Below, in pieces: positions 17,301 through 26,491 of a stretch of DNA of 64,000 nucleotides. A program made the translations under genes and the position numbers. Under the pieces are notes generated by a model. It saw nothing but the letters and a program-made list of their open reading frames with translations, was not told the origin of the DNA and searched no databases. The stretch is from Candidatus Babeliales bacterium. Its GTDB lineage: Bacteria > Babelota > Babeliae > Babelales > JACPOV01. The stretch covers positions 248,001 to 312,000 of the forward strand of contig DATALT010000002.1 of the NCBI GenBank assembly GCA_036260945.1, in the 5' to 3' direction. Numbering within the stretch: the first letter of the stretch is position 1; each line of letters opens with the position of its first letter.

Positions 17301-19375
17301 AAGATTATACGAAAGCGGCAAGCGCTTACTATCAGGCGCAACAATATTTCAATAAGATTAATGATACTAATCAAGCAAACGCAGTAAATGCGCAATACAA
17401 ACTTGCTTATTCGCGTAGTTATATTGATATTTCAATTAATTCTATTATTCCTAATGAGCGCGATGCGCATAGTATCGAGAACGTTTCAGTTGCAGGTACC
17501 ACTGTTCCGGCACGATATGAACTTTTAAGCTATGGAATTGAATTGCCCGATTACATTCCATTTTCATTAACAACCGATCAGATTAACAAAATGGCGCCAG
17601 ATGCATTATCAGCTTTCTTAGTTAATTACGCATTTTTACTTTTTGTTGATAAAGCTCTTAAAGCTCAAGGTATGAGCTATTCTGATGCGTTTAATGGTGT
17701 GCAAGTGCGCAGTGATATCGGCCCAGATGTGAAAACAATCATTATGCAAGGATATCAATTTGTAAAAAATCTACAGGCGCGCATTGCAAGCAACAAATCC
17801 TCACTCAACTTAGTTGAGCGAAAAAATGCGTATGGCACTACCGTTTTTGATCTTTTTGAAAAATATAAACCAATTCCAGTGCAACCGATCATCGGCTTTC
17901 CCATGACAGCAGTTCCCTATCCTGCATTTCCGACGGTGCAAGGGTATTATGCATGGGCGCAGCGTCTTGCGAATCCTGCGACGCCAACCATAACGGCGGG
18001 AGGGCAAACATATGTTTCTGGCAATGATCCTGAAGCATATAATTTGGCGACTAAATTATTAGCACAGGCTTATCTTTCAGCAGCTGCGATTTACAAAAAG
18101 CGTTTAGATTTTCTTATGGATGGCGGCGATGTGTCATCGATTGATCCGGTTATGAGTGCGGATGAAATGAAAAATCTAACAGCAGCGCGGCAAGATATCA
18201 TAAAGCTAAAATCCATCGATAAGAACGATATGAATATTAAGCTTGCAGATTTTATGCAAACCTACAAACTCATCCAGGATTACGCTCTTAATGTTATTGC
18301 TTTGTACTATAGTTTAGCTTCGCAATTATATGATCAGCTTGGCGATGCAGAACGTGTTGCTGCAATAAATAGTGCAATGAATGGAGATTTGTATAAACAA
18401 CTTGGTGATCTAGCGCAACTCTTTTTGGTTGGCGATCCTTTTGCTACTGAATATTTTTATGGTAGCCAAGATAGTTACGGCGGCGTGCTAATAGATGTTA
18501 AAGATTATTATTTGGCGGCCGTTAAAGCATACGGCGCAAAAGATGATCGTTCAAATAGGTTGATTGAAGCGGCGGGAAATCTTTTTGTGCAAGCGGGAGA
18601 TATTCTTACTAACCAACAAAACTATTTTGGATCGGTGAGCCTTTATTCTTTCGGAGTGGGTGCATTCAAATCTATGGTGCCGGTTGATCAAAAAAAATTA
18701 GATGCTGCAAATCTTAAATTACTGCAGGGATATTACAAAGGATCATCAAATAATATGATTCAGTATCATACAGCTCGCTCTGCTCCCATAACCATCACGC
18801 TTTCGACCGGGCAACAAGAAACGATTAACTTGAGCGATCTTATAGCCAAAGCTGGCAATGGGGATACGGCAGAAAATGATAAAGCCCAATCAATTAAAGA
18901 AGCATTTCTTGATGCGCTTGTTTATTATATGGGTGGTTCGCTTGTTGCAAATCAATTAGCGGGTAGCTCGGCTGTCGATAGTTCACAAGGCGGCACTGTT
19001 GATGAATCTAAGGATCCGATTGCTCTAGCAGCAAAGCGGCTCGTTACCGACTATTTAACGCAAATTAATACATCATTTGATTCGGTGGAAAGCATTATGC
19101 AATGGCTCATGAGCGATTCGTTTGCACAAACGCTCAATGGTGCATTTGATTATTTTAGTAAGCACATTCTTGGTGCATCTGATCAAGCAGAACGTCTTGC
19201 CGGATACAGAGCTCTTGGTATGTGGATGAACAGATTATTTTATGATGCGTTTGGTAAAGTTTACATGCAAGATTATTTGGGAGAGGTTTCGACAAATGCG
19301 TTACAGCTTCTCTTGCAAAGTGTAAAGGATGAGGAGCAGGCAATTGCCGCACCTGCCCAGCAGTGGATTGGATAA
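14360..19375 (+). CDS. Giant secreted helical-repeat protein (TPR-like), function unknown
   Basis: 1671 residues after choosing the ATG behind AGAGAGAGGA, which opens a signal peptide (MKKGVFWLLGLLIAVPLVGQ). The rest is almost entirely helical, rich in Ala, Gln, Asn and Asp. TPR-like stretches occur near residues 430-520 (AGNAAQAIAAYQQAVKAF), 965-1010 (GDYYFAKKDYTKAASAYYQA) and about 1380-1440. There is no membrane anchor, no cysteine-rich region and no catalytic motif. It is probably a periplasmic or surface scaffold. It stands alone between the RRM gene and the convergent HPS-like gene. Assignment beyond helical repeats would be guesswork. Confidence 0.9.
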   Translation: MKKGVFWLLGLLIAVPLVGQQATFDGDAVLKKIADAVSEQSDKVSELITNWQTSIESMQADIALLPADSQAGLLKEVSSLQATINQGNTALQTLIADRRAAAEKSVGDTIKQVNAGQLGSAQALRSIQAVIFQLSKALGDGISSFNRTIVPSLNSTQQAVARLVNPIKRSKGSQALIEAQKQEKEHREQVISLVRELSSLSDQLTSARSMARKAIADFGLKGEMPDQTIQKVTRSYRQLLKPLSRAYEANQVKTDFNDKTNLLSATMRELIRFYLTTVSLYLNKAKQQLKIKDKAGYHETMYHLAKVLTGIGKGGGAIVTASGFGAAVKAIAGEVFPTQQDIITKFYDINKTKITMGEFLAAFQDLIATVPAPTEEQLRIAGAYYYEIGTNFSVIDPNQLPALQKTINSDYAFMLILRAAALLKSIVAGKDNNTILNEAINAYGQAAKYFSQANDSANQAQYQAVHDNLVSALKFLDQGKSAENAGNAAQAIAAYQQAVKAFTIANDTVDAQQLNAQMTRLQAQQGRKDGMDQLASFANQSKTQMQNYMAYISTLNQDAEQRTLFEVWLAQLGKIAAEVLQNYSLAIQKLKEMNSPTADMQAAIDVLNALIKLQNMLPSGDKLLASGTLDALNDAQNNYYAAAIQAAQKADAAYNGQSGLAQLIPIYPAAFANETLNQYLSNGQQWNFTTLVQRHIAKLFSSIITDSMDPITAAQFYSAAIAGRSPYLSTQSNDYLKKKLNELAGRKQNIDAITASAQKAEVTARAMSTAQWGALDPQASMYASTADNAWKDALRLYLTAYRLGSLDARQDYLRVLQEYQDAYMKNVPALFYPPMNVAKLAFARYVLHHQANDVQAANESFKQVVDLLKPAFDEMNTALIRVKSPEYIATADEILTDMSGFLSRFDQILADQQNIIAELAPGSNVQDLTVFEKNINTQQNTISVSIGLQGQPAALSITLGNMDALSASVYKAIGDYYFAKKDYTKAASAYYQAQQYFNKINDTNQANAVNAQYKLAYSRSYIDISINSIIPNERDAHSIENVSVAGTTVPARYELLSYGIELPDYIPFSLTTDQINKMAPDALSAFLVNYAFLLFVDKALKAQGMSYSDAFNGVQVRSDIGPDVKTIIMQGYQFVKNLQARIASNKSSLNLVERKNAYGTTVFDLFEKYKPIPVQPIIGFPMTAVPYPAFPTVQGYYAWAQRLANPATPTITAGGQTYVSGNDPEAYNLATKLLAQAYLSAAAIYKKRLDFLMDGGDVSSIDPVMSADEMKNLTAARQDIIKLKSIDKNDMNIKLADFMQTYKLIQDYALNVIALYYSLASQLYDQLGDAERVAAINSAMNGDLYKQLGDLAQLFLVGDPFATEYFYGSQDSYGGVLIDVKDYYLAAVKAYGAKDDRSNRLIEAAGNLFVQAGDILTNQQNYFGSVSLYSFGVGAFKSMVPVDQKKLDAANLKLLQGYYKGSSNNMIQYHTARSAPITITLSTGQQETINLSDLIAKAGNGDTAENDKAQSIKEAFLDALVYYMGGSLVANQLAGSSAVDSSQGGTVDESKDPIALAAKRLVTDYLTQINTSFDSVESIMQWLMSDSFAQTLNGAFDYFSKHILGASDQAERLAGYRALGMWMNRLFYDAFGKVYMQDYLGEVSTNALQLLLQSVKDEEQAIAAPAQQWIG

Positions 19376-19381
19376 GAAAAA

Positions 19382-20008
19382 TTATCCATTAAACGCATCG
19401 AAGAAGAATTTAGCTTCGTCTTCTGGCGATGCTGCATCGGTAATTGGTTTTCCGATAATAAGGCCATCAGGATTGATAGCTTTTATTTTATCGATCGAAT
19501 CTTTGGTAATTCTTCCTGAGATGAAAATTGGTAAATTTGTATTGCCGCGAACCATTTCCCATTTATCCGCTAATGCAAAAGCTTCTTCACGCTGTTCGTA
19601 CGGCCGATGAAAAAGTAAAGCGTTAACGCCTATGCTTTTTGCTTCAAGAGCCGATTGCCCCAGCGAACATGAATCGAGTAAATCAAGCATTACCGATTTA
19701 TTAAATTCATGAGCAGTTGTTGAGGCGGAGTGAATAACATCTTTTGTTGTTCCCGCCATTACCGTAATCCAATCAGCACCCGCTTGAGCGATTAAAGTAA
19801 CTGCGTGTTTGCCGCGATCAACTATTTTTGCATCCGCCAGAAGAATTTTATCTGGAAAGACTTCTCGAAATGTTTCTACCGCTTTTACTCCATGTTTGAG
19901 TAGTAATAACGATCCTATTTCAAGTATTGACGCATACGGTGCTACCGCAGTTGCGATCGATACCGCCTTTTCTAAATCGGTCATATCAAAAGCAATCTGT
20001 AATTTCAT
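19382..20008 (-). CDS. Orotidine-monophosphate-decarboxylase superfamily protein, 3-hexulose-6-phosphate synthase-like
   Basis: 208 residues forming one TIM barrel. The superfamily signature D-x-K-x-x-D is present as LADAKIVDRG. The N-terminus (LQIAFDMTDLEKAV...ILEIGSLLLLKHG) and AGADWITVMAGT follow the 3-hexulose-6-phosphate synthase / keto-gulonate-phosphate decarboxylase branch rather than PyrF. HPS makes hexulose 6-phosphate from ribulose 5-phosphate and formaldehyde, and in archaea the reverse reaction supplies ribulose phosphate. No isomerase partner (hxlB) is next to it. An AAAGGA site supports the start. Confidence 0.85.
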   Translation of the reverse strand: MKLQIAFDMTDLEKAVSIATAVAPYASILEIGSLLLLKHGVKAVETFREVFPDKILLADAKIVDRGKHAVTLIAQAGADWITVMAGTTKDVIHSASTTAHEFNKSVMLDLLDSCSLGQSALEAKSIGVNALLFHRPYEQREEAFALADKWEMVRGNTNLPIFISGRITKDSIDKIKAINPDGLIIGKPITDAASPEDEAKFFFDAFNG

Positions 20009-20108
20009 ATGATCCTTTCTTGCGCTCTAGGCACATCTGATGAAGGTAGTATACATGATTTATGTGTATAAGAAAAATTAAGGCGATAACCCCATAATAA
20101 TGCATATA

Positions 20109-20822
20109 TTATTGCACTAGTTGTTCAGAATAATAGGTTTCTGATACTTTTTTTGTTTCTTGGGTGATTGGCTTGAAAAATTGTCGCATTTTTATCATCC
20201 AAAGCGCTGGAACAGTGCTATTGATATTCTTTTTTACATAAATTGGCGGCAAAATCAAATTTGGATTTGGCTCGACCGGAATTATTCCCTCAGGAATATA
20301 AATCGAACTTGGCTTAGCAAAAAGGACAATCGTATCAAGTTGGATTCGATTATTTTCAGGAAGAGCCACTTTTTCTATTTTCCAAGAGGTTACATTCGTT
20401 TTTGCATCTTGGCTACGGGTATATGCGTAACGTACTGCCGCCGTCGATGGATCGATCTCCCAATGGTGAATGGTGTTTCCTATCATAACAATAGGGGTAA
20501 TCCGTTCTGTAACAAGAATGTGAACTGTTTGGCTTTGTTGTCTGAGTGGGAAGCGCACCTGACCATTAAAATCTGAAGCGGTTATATATCCCCAATAGGT
20601 GCTAAAGATTCCCTCAGTTGTTCTTGTATCGCTTCGGTTTCTAAGCGTTTTTATAGCTAATTTTCCGGGGGTGGCAACCAGCGCTTTAAGCTCTTCGTGG
20701 GTGGCTGTTTGGCCGAAAGGGTAGGGGCGCAAAAAAAAGGTTATCTGCGTTGCAAAGCAGGATGAACTGCAAATAATTAAAAAAAACGGTATCCTTAAGA
20801 ATCGTATAGGTAATGTTTTCAC
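20109..20822 (-). CDS. Secreted protein of unknown function
   Basis: 237 residues starting at a GTG behind GGGAG. The signal peptide (RIPFFLIICSSSCFA) is followed by a mature part that looks beta-rich (TQITFFLRPYPFG, VRFPLRQQSQTVHILVTERI, VMIGNTIHHWEIDP) with a proline-rich segment near the end. No family recognised; the pattern suits a periplasmic or outer-surface beta-sandwich. It is a single gene with no terminator that I can identify. Confidence 0.8.
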   Translation of the reverse strand: MKTLPIRFLRIPFFLIICSSSCFATQITFFLRPYPFGQTATHEELKALVATPGKLAIKTLRNRSDTRTTEGIFSTYWGYITASDFNGQVRFPLRQQSQTVHILVTERITPIVMIGNTIHHWEIDPSTAAVRYAYTRSQDAKTNVTSWKIEKVALPENNRIQLDTIVLFAKPSSIYIPEGIIPVEPNPNLILPPIYVKKNINSTVPALWMIKMRQFFKPITQETKKVSETYYSEQLVQ

Positions 20823-20894
20823 TGCGTTCTCCCATAAGTTTCTAAGAATATAATAACAAAGATTGAATATAAAAATATATAAATTTGGAAATAT

Positions 20895-21551
20895 ATGATC
20901 AATGAGAATATTTTAACTTCCGAAGGCGATAACCAACTCTTTCAAGAGTTTGTAAAAAATGAGCAACTTTCTGAGCTCCAAGCTGGGCAATTTAAGGTGT
21001 ATCTTCGCCTTTTAATAGAATGGAATGAAAAATTCAATATTACGGCCCTCACTTCGACCTCTGAAATTATTAGTTTTCATTTCCAGGATTCATTAGCGTT
21101 GGATAAATGTATTAATTTAGAAGAAATTTCGATGATTGCGGACGTTGGAACCGGCGGCGGATTTCCCGGCATTCCGCTTAAAATTAAATATCCGCATCTT
21201 GCGATTCAATTGATTGAAGTAAACCAAAAGAAGGTTCAGTTTCTGACGATGATAGCCCAAAAATTGGGGTTAACCAACATGCAGACGAGCGATCTTGATT
21301 GGCGCACCTTCTTGAGAAAAACCAATTATCCGATCGATCTTTTTGTCTCTCGTGCATCGCTGGCACCAGAAGAGTTGATTCGTTTATTTAAAGGGGACAG
21401 TCCGTATCAAAAAGCGCGAATGGTGTATTGGGCTTCGATGCATTGGCATCCGAGCGCTAAAGAAGCCCCTTTGATAGAAAAGGAACATTCATATAAGATC
21501 GATCATAAGTCTCGCAGATTAATTTTTTTCAAAAAAACAGATGTAAGATGA
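20895..21551 (+). CDS. rsmG: 16S rRNA (guanine-527-N7)-methyltransferase RsmG
   Basis: 218 residues. It methylates G527 of 16S rRNA using SAM. Recognition rests on the family motifs LIEWNEKFNITAL, HFQDSLAL and the SAM-binding loop DVGTGGGFPGIPLKI, plus the later SRA segment (FVSRASLAPEEL). The length is typical. The stop codon overlaps a downstream ATG (ATGA), coupling it to the MATE gene. Many genomes have rsmG next to chromosome-partition genes; here it is not. Confidence 0.94.
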   Translation: MINENILTSEGDNQLFQEFVKNEQLSELQAGQFKVYLRLLIEWNEKFNITALTSTSEIISFHFQDSLALDKCINLEEISMIADVGTGGGFPGIPLKIKYPHLAIQLIEVNQKKVQFLTMIAQKLGLTNMQTSDLDWRTFLRKTNYPIDLFVSRASLAPEELIRLFKGDSPYQKARMVYWASMHWHPSAKEAPLIEKEHSYKIDHKSRRLIFFKKTDVR

Positions 21552-21568
21552 AAAAAGGGGTATTTTTG

Positions 21569-23047
21569 ATGGAAATAAGGCACATTCCCGGCAGCGCGAA
21601 GCAAGGATCGCTTAACATGTCCAAAATAAACGAAGCTAGCCCGAAAAAAAAGTTATTGAAAAGTTATTACGATGGCATCGTGGATACTGAAAGTGGCGGC
21701 GAAACTTACGGCACTATTTTAAAATATTTCATTCCAGAATTTATCACTTCGCTTTTGTTGTACGCCATAATTCCCCTCATCGATGCGCGATGGATAGCTG
21801 GCCTTAAATCCACCTCGTTGTACGCTACCGTTGGCGTTACGAACACGCTCATACATTTTATTGTTAAAGCTGCAGAAGGCTTTTCGGTCGGTACCGTTAT
21901 TGTTGCAGGGCAATACAATGGTTTAAGCGAATATAAAGAGGTGGGCAGATCGCTCTCTGCTGCTTTTTGGGTAACCGCTATCGTGGGTACTTTTATTTCG
22001 GCTGGGTTGTATGCAGGCGCTTATTGGATTTACTGGCTTTATGGTGTTCCTGAAAAAATGATTATGCTCGGTATTCCGTTTTTGAGAACTCGCGCCATCG
22101 GCATATTTTTTATGTTTATGTTTTTTGCATTTATTGGTTTTTTGCGCGGAATAAAAAAGCCACGCATTCCTATGCAAATATTTGTGGTGGGCGCTATTAC
22201 ATTTCTTTTCTTCGATTATGTTCTTATCAATGGGGTCTGGGGATTTCCTGCGTTAGGTTTGCAGGGGTCTGCAATCGCCTCAGTAATTCAATATGGTGTG
22301 ATGCTTTTCTTGGCGATTACGTATGTCGTGATAAATCCTGAAAATCGGAAATATGGCATATCGTTGTTAAGAGATATTTCTAGCTTTGATCGGATGGGCG
22401 ATATTATCAAACTCAGTTGGCCGGTGGTTCTAGATAAAACACTTTTTGCTGCGGCCTATATTTGGCTTGGTTTTTTGATTAATCCTATGGGCAAATATGC
22501 TATTGCGAGTTATAGCGTTATCAAAGATTTGGAGCGTTTAGCAATTCAGCCGGCCGCCGCTTTTGCGCAAGTAATTACCTATTTGACGAGTAACGCGTAC
22601 AGTGTTCATCATTGGAATGCGATTAAGGTAAATATAAAAAAAGTTATTTTCTTATCGTCGGTTTTCGTTTTTTCCATTTTAATTCTTTTTACTTATAGAC
22701 CTGAATTTTTCATATCTATTTTTGACCCAAAAAAGAAGTTTACCGAATTTGCATCTGCGGTTTTCCCGCTCATGAGCATGCTCGTTCTTTTCGATGTTGT
22801 TCAGCTCATTCTTTCTGCTGCGTTGCGCGGTGCAGCAAACGTGCGCATTGTTATGTGGGCTCGTATGGGGACCTTTTTGCTTTATTTTATTCCTGTTTCG
22901 TATCTTTTCTCTCACGTTACTGTGTTGAGTCCGATGGTAAAATTTTTCTGCATTTACGGTTCATTTTATTTGGGCAATGCTGTCATGAGCCTTATCTATA
23001 TCTGGCGCTTAAGAGGCGAAGATTGGAAAAAAGAATCAATTCACTAA
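21569..23047 (+). CDS. MATE-family multidrug/sodium antiporter
   Basis: About 492 residues with twelve predicted membrane helices. It belongs to the MATE (NorM/DinF) family of cation-coupled exporters; the paired repeats carry SVGTVIVAGQYNG in the first half and ASYSVIKDLERLAIQPAAAF in the second. I favour the ATG behind AAAGGGG. An earlier ATG overlaps the rsmG stop, and a later one is preceded by AAGGA. The extended cytoplasmic N-terminus is longer than in NorM. The substrate is unknown; in a host-bound bacterium it could export drugs or metabolites. Confidence 0.9.
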   Translation: MEIRHIPGSAKQGSLNMSKINEASPKKKLLKSYYDGIVDTESGGETYGTILKYFIPEFITSLLLYAIIPLIDARWIAGLKSTSLYATVGVTNTLIHFIVKAAEGFSVGTVIVAGQYNGLSEYKEVGRSLSAAFWVTAIVGTFISAGLYAGAYWIYWLYGVPEKMIMLGIPFLRTRAIGIFFMFMFFAFIGFLRGIKKPRIPMQIFVVGAITFLFFDYVLINGVWGFPALGLQGSAIASVIQYGVMLFLAITYVVINPENRKYGISLLRDISSFDRMGDIIKLSWPVVLDKTLFAAAYIWLGFLINPMGKYAIASYSVIKDLERLAIQPAAAFAQVITYLTSNAYSVHHWNAIKVNIKKVIFLSSVFVFSILILFTYRPEFFISIFDPKKKFTEFASAVFPLMSMLVLFDVVQLILSAALRGAANVRIVMWARMGTFLLYFIPVSYLFSHVTVLSPMVKFFCIYGSFYLGNAVMSLIYIWRLRGEDWKKESIH

Positions 23048-23188
23048 AAAACCAAAATTTGTAGGCTCGAAAATCGGCCAAGGAGAAAATTTCTAGGGAT
23101 CCGCACATATGATCGACCTTGAGCAATTTGTGAGGTTAATTTGTTTTTGATAGTATTACTAAAAAAAGCTTCATCTTGAAAGATTGCT

Positions 23189-23473
23189 ATGACCGATATA
23201 ACAAAAGAAGAATTAATCAAATTAGCCCGGATCTCAAAGCTCGATTTGCAAGAGAGTGAGATTATTCCGCTTATGACCCATGTACAATCAATATTGGCTT
23301 ATGCCAAGCGCGTTAAAGATATCGCAAACTCTGGTGAATTTGACCATGTGCAGCAAATAAATGTGCTCCGTGCGGACGTAGTGATTCGCACCGATAATGA
23401 ATTGATATTAAGCCGTGCTCCCGAGCGTGAAGGCAACTTCTTTGTTGTACCAAAAATTATTGAATCCAAGTAG
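23189..23473 (+). CDS. gatC: Glutamyl/aspartyl-tRNA amidotransferase subunit C
   Basis: 94 residues, the normal size. The N-terminal ITKEELIKLARISKLDL matches the helical start of GatC, and the end VLRADVV...LSRAPEREGNFFVVPKI is the extended segment that wraps the GatA-GatB interface. It is the small subunit of the enzyme that converts Glu-tRNA(Gln) or Asp-tRNA(Asn) to the amidated forms. It is followed immediately by gatA. Confidence 0.93.
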   Translation: MTDITKEELIKLARISKLDLQESEIIPLMTHVQSILAYAKRVKDIANSGEFDHVQQINVLRADVVIRTDNELILSRAPEREGNFFVVPKIIESK

Positions 23474-23481
23474 GAATGTTA

Positions 23482-24930
23482 ATGAACAATTTAGCTTTTG
23501 CAACGATTGACGAGCTTCGTTCTGCTCTCGAAAAAAAAGAAATTTCTTCAAAAGAGCTTCTTAATTTTCATCTCGAGCGATTTTCAAAATATGATAAAAC
23601 TATCGGATCTTCCCTAGAAATTTTTAATCCCGATTCGATTGTGGCTGAAAGTGCGGCATCAGGAAAATTATTCGCCATACCTGGGATTATTAAAGACAAT
23701 ATTTGTCAAAAAAATCGTATCACTTCGTGTGGCTCTAAAATTTTGCAAAATTATTCTGCGCCGTACGATGCAACCGCCATTGCGCGTTTGAAGTCGGCAG
23801 GTGCCTTTCTTGTAGGGCGTGCAAATTGCGATGAGTTTGCTATGGGAAGCTCAACCGAAACATCAGCTTATCAAAAAACCATGAATCCATGGGATGTTTC
23901 TCGTGTTCCAGGTGGTTCCAGTGGTGGATCAATAGCGGCAGTTGCAGCGGGATTTGTTCCTTGGGCGTTAGGATCTGAGACGGGCGGTTCGGTGCGCCAA
24001 CCGGCTGCGTTTTGCGGCATTGTTGGATTTAAGCCGACTTACGGATTAATCTCGCGCTACGGGCTTGTTGCTTATGCATCATCATTTGATCAAATTGGTA
24101 TCGCTACGCGCACCGTTAAAGATACGGCTCATGTGCTTTCAGTAATTGCGGGGCACGATGAGCGTGATTCTACGACGTTGCAGCAACCAACCAAAGATTA
24201 TGCAGCTACCCTCAATGGCAAGATTAAACCTGGCATGCGCATTGGGATTATAGAAAATGCTCTGTATGCCGAGGGCGTAGATGCGCAAGTGGTGAGTGCT
24301 ATCGAGCAAGCGGTTAAAGAACTTGAACGTCTAGGTGCGACAATAAAACGAATTACATTGCCAGTGCTTGATTATAGCGCGGCTGTTTACTTCATTTTAA
24401 GCAGAGCGGAAGCGGCTTCCAATCTTTCACGTTTTGATGGTGTTCGCTATGGATTACGCGTCCAAAAAACTAATCTTGAGCAAATGTATGCACAAACGCG
24501 TGAGCAAGGTTTTGGTAAGGAAGTAAAAGCGCGTATCATGATTGGAAATTACGTGCTTTCTGTAGGTCACGCAGGTGAATTTTATGTGAATGCAAAAAAA
24601 GTGCAAGGATTGATGCGAAATGCTTTCAATCAAGCATTTGAAGGTGTTGATCTTCTTGTAGCTCCTACCCATCCGGCACCAGCATTCAAATTTGGTGCAT
24701 TTGATGAGAATAAATTGCAAATGGATTTGCAGGATTATTTTACCTGCGCAATGAATATTACCGGTATTCCTGCAATATCTATTCCGTGCGGCATGAGCAG
24801 CGAAAATCTACCGATCGGTTTTCAACTTATCGCTCCGCATAATGGTGAAGAACTTATGCTTCAAACAGCGCATGCATTTGAAAAAGCAACGCCGTGGCAC
24901 AAAAAACATCCACAAGGATTTGGTGCATAA
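23482..24930 (+). CDS. gatA: Glutamyl/aspartyl-tRNA amidotransferase subunit A
   Basis: 482 residues, an amidase-signature enzyme that releases ammonia from glutamine for tRNA-dependent amidation. The catalytic Ser-cisSer-Lys residues lie in GIIKDNIC (lysine), [12 protein letters not shown] and [16 protein letters not shown]. Of two nearby ATGs I chose the second, since AGGA is 6 nt before it and touches the first. It lies 8 nt after gatC; gatB does not follow and must be elsewhere. A strong terminator ends the operon. Confidence 0.95.
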   Translation: MNNLAFATIDELRSALEKKEISSKELLNFHLERFSKYDKTIGSSLEIFNPDSIVAESAASGKLFAIPGIIKDNICQKNRITSCGSKILQNYSAPYDATAIARLKSAGAFLVGRANCDEFAMGSSTETSAYQKTMNPWDVSRVPGGSSGGSIAAVAAGFVPWALGSETGGSVRQPAAFCGIVGFKPTYGLISRYGLVAYASSFDQIGIATRTVKDTAHVLSVIAGHDERDSTTLQQPTKDYAATLNGKIKPGMRIGIIENALYAEGVDAQVVSAIEQAVKELERLGATIKRITLPVLDYSAAVYFILSRAEAASNLSRFDGVRYGLRVQKTNLEQMYAQTREQGFGKEVKARIMIGNYVLSVGHAGEFYVNAKKVQGLMRNAFNQAFEGVDLLVAPTHPAPAFKFGAFDENKLQMDLQDYFTCAMNITGIPAISIPCGMSSENLPIGFQLIAPHNGEELMLQTAHAFEKATPWHKKHPQGFGA

Positions 24931-24953
24931 TAGCAATTTTTGCAAATAGATTT

Positions 24954-24994
24954 AAAAAGCTCTAGAAAGGCCATCTTTGTTTAGAGCTTTTTTT
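24954..24994 (+). terminator. Rho-independent terminator of gatCA
   Basis: The 11-bp stem AAAAAGCTCTA / TAGAGCTTTTT with a 17-nt loop and a run of seven T lies 24 nt after the gatA stop. Confidence 0.8.
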
Positions 24995-25075
24995 CTTTCT
25001 AAGTTTAAATCATAGGTAAATATGTATTAGACTCGACAAAGCTTACGTGCCAAAAGATAAAAAAGGGTGAGATGC

Positions 25076-25870
25076 GTGCAGTTATTGATTGTATGTCTTT
25101 TTCTGTTTCATTTTGCATTTGATGTTCAGGCAAATTGTGTAAATAAAAAAAAATATACAACTCCTTGCTTTCAGGTGCGGGGTATTCCAGAATTTCTTAA
25201 AGAAACAGTTTATCTTTACCGTTCTCTTTTTACGATCGATACGGTAAAAGTTATTGTGGGCACTGTTCCCTTTTACCTTTCTGCGCGGATGATTGATGAA
25301 TCATTCCAAACGCATTTTTATGATCGCAGCTGCCATAAAAATAGACGCCAATTTAATTGCGGGTTTATTGAAGCGGTAGAAAAAACTGCGTTTGCAGGTT
25401 CTGTTTTGTTATCGACATTTTCCCTTTGGGCGCCAGATGAACATGTGCGGCGCACCAGTCGACTTTTTTTCGTTGGTGTGGTTACCGGATTATGTTTTAA
25501 AGATGTTGTAAAATGTGCCAAAACTAATGCGAATTTGCGACCATGGAACGAACATTTTAGTTGTAAACAGCGTGCGCATGGCGGATTTCCATCGGGTCAC
25601 ATGTTTGAAGCTTCCTATATGATGACCGTCTGGGGATTAGAATATGGTATTCGTGCGTGGGTACCGCTTGGTACCTTTGCGGCGCTCATGTTTGCGGTAA
25701 GTGTAAACGCAAATCGTCATTATCTTTCGCAAACAATTGCAGGTACTTCTCTTGGAGTAATTTTTGGATTAGCAACACAAAAAGCGATAGCTTATAGTGC
25801 AAATCAATCATGGTCGGTGGACGTGACCTGCAATGATCGAATTGCGCTTAATGTCGGCTATCGCTTTTAG
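25076..25870 (+). CDS. Exported PAP2-family phosphatase, paralogue 1
   Basis: About 264 residues with a signal peptide (LLIVCLFLFHFAFDVQA). The PAP2 / phosphatidic acid phosphatase motifs are visible: K...RPWNEHF (motif 1), GGFPSGHMFEASYM (motif 2) and NRHYLSQTIAG (motif 3, with Gln in place of the usual Asp). It should act on lipid phosphates or pyrophosphates at the outer face of the inner membrane. I chose the GTG with AAGGGTGAG upstream; an earlier GTG overlaps that site. A paralogue of the same layout lies 1.5 kb downstream. Confidence 0.85.
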   Translation: MQLLIVCLFLFHFAFDVQANCVNKKKYTTPCFQVRGIPEFLKETVYLYRSLFTIDTVKVIVGTVPFYLSARMIDESFQTHFYDRSCHKNRRQFNCGFIEAVEKTAFAGSVLLSTFSLWAPDEHVRRTSRLFFVGVVTGLCFKDVVKCAKTNANLRPWNEHFSCKQRAHGGFPSGHMFEASYMMTVWGLEYGIRAWVPLGTFAALMFAVSVNANRHYLSQTIAGTSLGVIFGLATQKAIAYSANQSWSVDVTCNDRIALNVGYRF

Positions 25871-25884
25871 GAATATACTATTAA

Positions 25885-26277
25885 TTATTTCGTGCGCAGC
25901 TGGGTTTGATAAACACCAATTTTATTCTGGAACGTTTGATTGTGTGCTTTTTTGTTCTCTTTCCAAGAGTCAAGATAGTTAATGAGCTCACGTTTGGTTT
26001 CTTCGCTAAATGGATACGGATTTATGGTTTCTAGGCGTTGTCTAAGCCAATCGAATGCTCCCATTTCAAAATCTTCCAAGTAAGCAGATTTAGCCGCAAC
26101 AAATTTTTTTATATCGTCCAGTAAGCGGCTCCAATTATCACGATAGGTTGTTTGCATAGCAGCCGTATTTTCTGCTGCGGTTGGCATTGCCGCTGCATTT
26201 GGCATATTATGAGCGGCCTGAACAGAAGTCATAGAGAAAAGTGAAAAAATGACGATCAATTGTTTTAAATTGTTCAT
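25885..26277 (-). CDS. Small secreted helical protein of unknown function
   Basis: 130 residues. The signal peptide (MNNLKQLIVIFSLFSMTSVQA) is followed by an Ala/Met/Thr-rich spacer and a helical, charged C-terminal half (YRDNWSRLLDDIKKFVAAK, FEMGAFDWLRQRLE). An AAAGGA site lies before the ATG. It is oriented opposite to, and sits between, the PAP2 gene and the PRPP synthetase gene. No known family. Confidence 0.75.
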   Translation of the reverse strand: MNNLKQLIVIFSLFSMTSVQAAHNMPNAAAMPTAAENTAAMQTTYRDNWSRLLDDIKKFVAAKSAYLEDFEMGAFDWLRQRLETINPYPFSEETKRELINYLDSWKENKKAHNQTFQNKIGVYQTQLRTK

Positions 26278-26491
26278 ACATTTCCTTTTTTTAAAAAGCT
26301 TTTATTGTAAAATGAAATTTGAATCATTTTTATAATAGCAAATATTTTCAAGTGCCGGCAATGAATCGCTGGCATGAGTCTGAAAAAGCATTAAGAATAA
26401 CAAAAAATCCACTTTTGACTTTTAATTTTTTTTACTCGAAGATGAATTAAGGAGCAATGAAGCGATTTGATTGTTATTTAAAGGCAATTTC

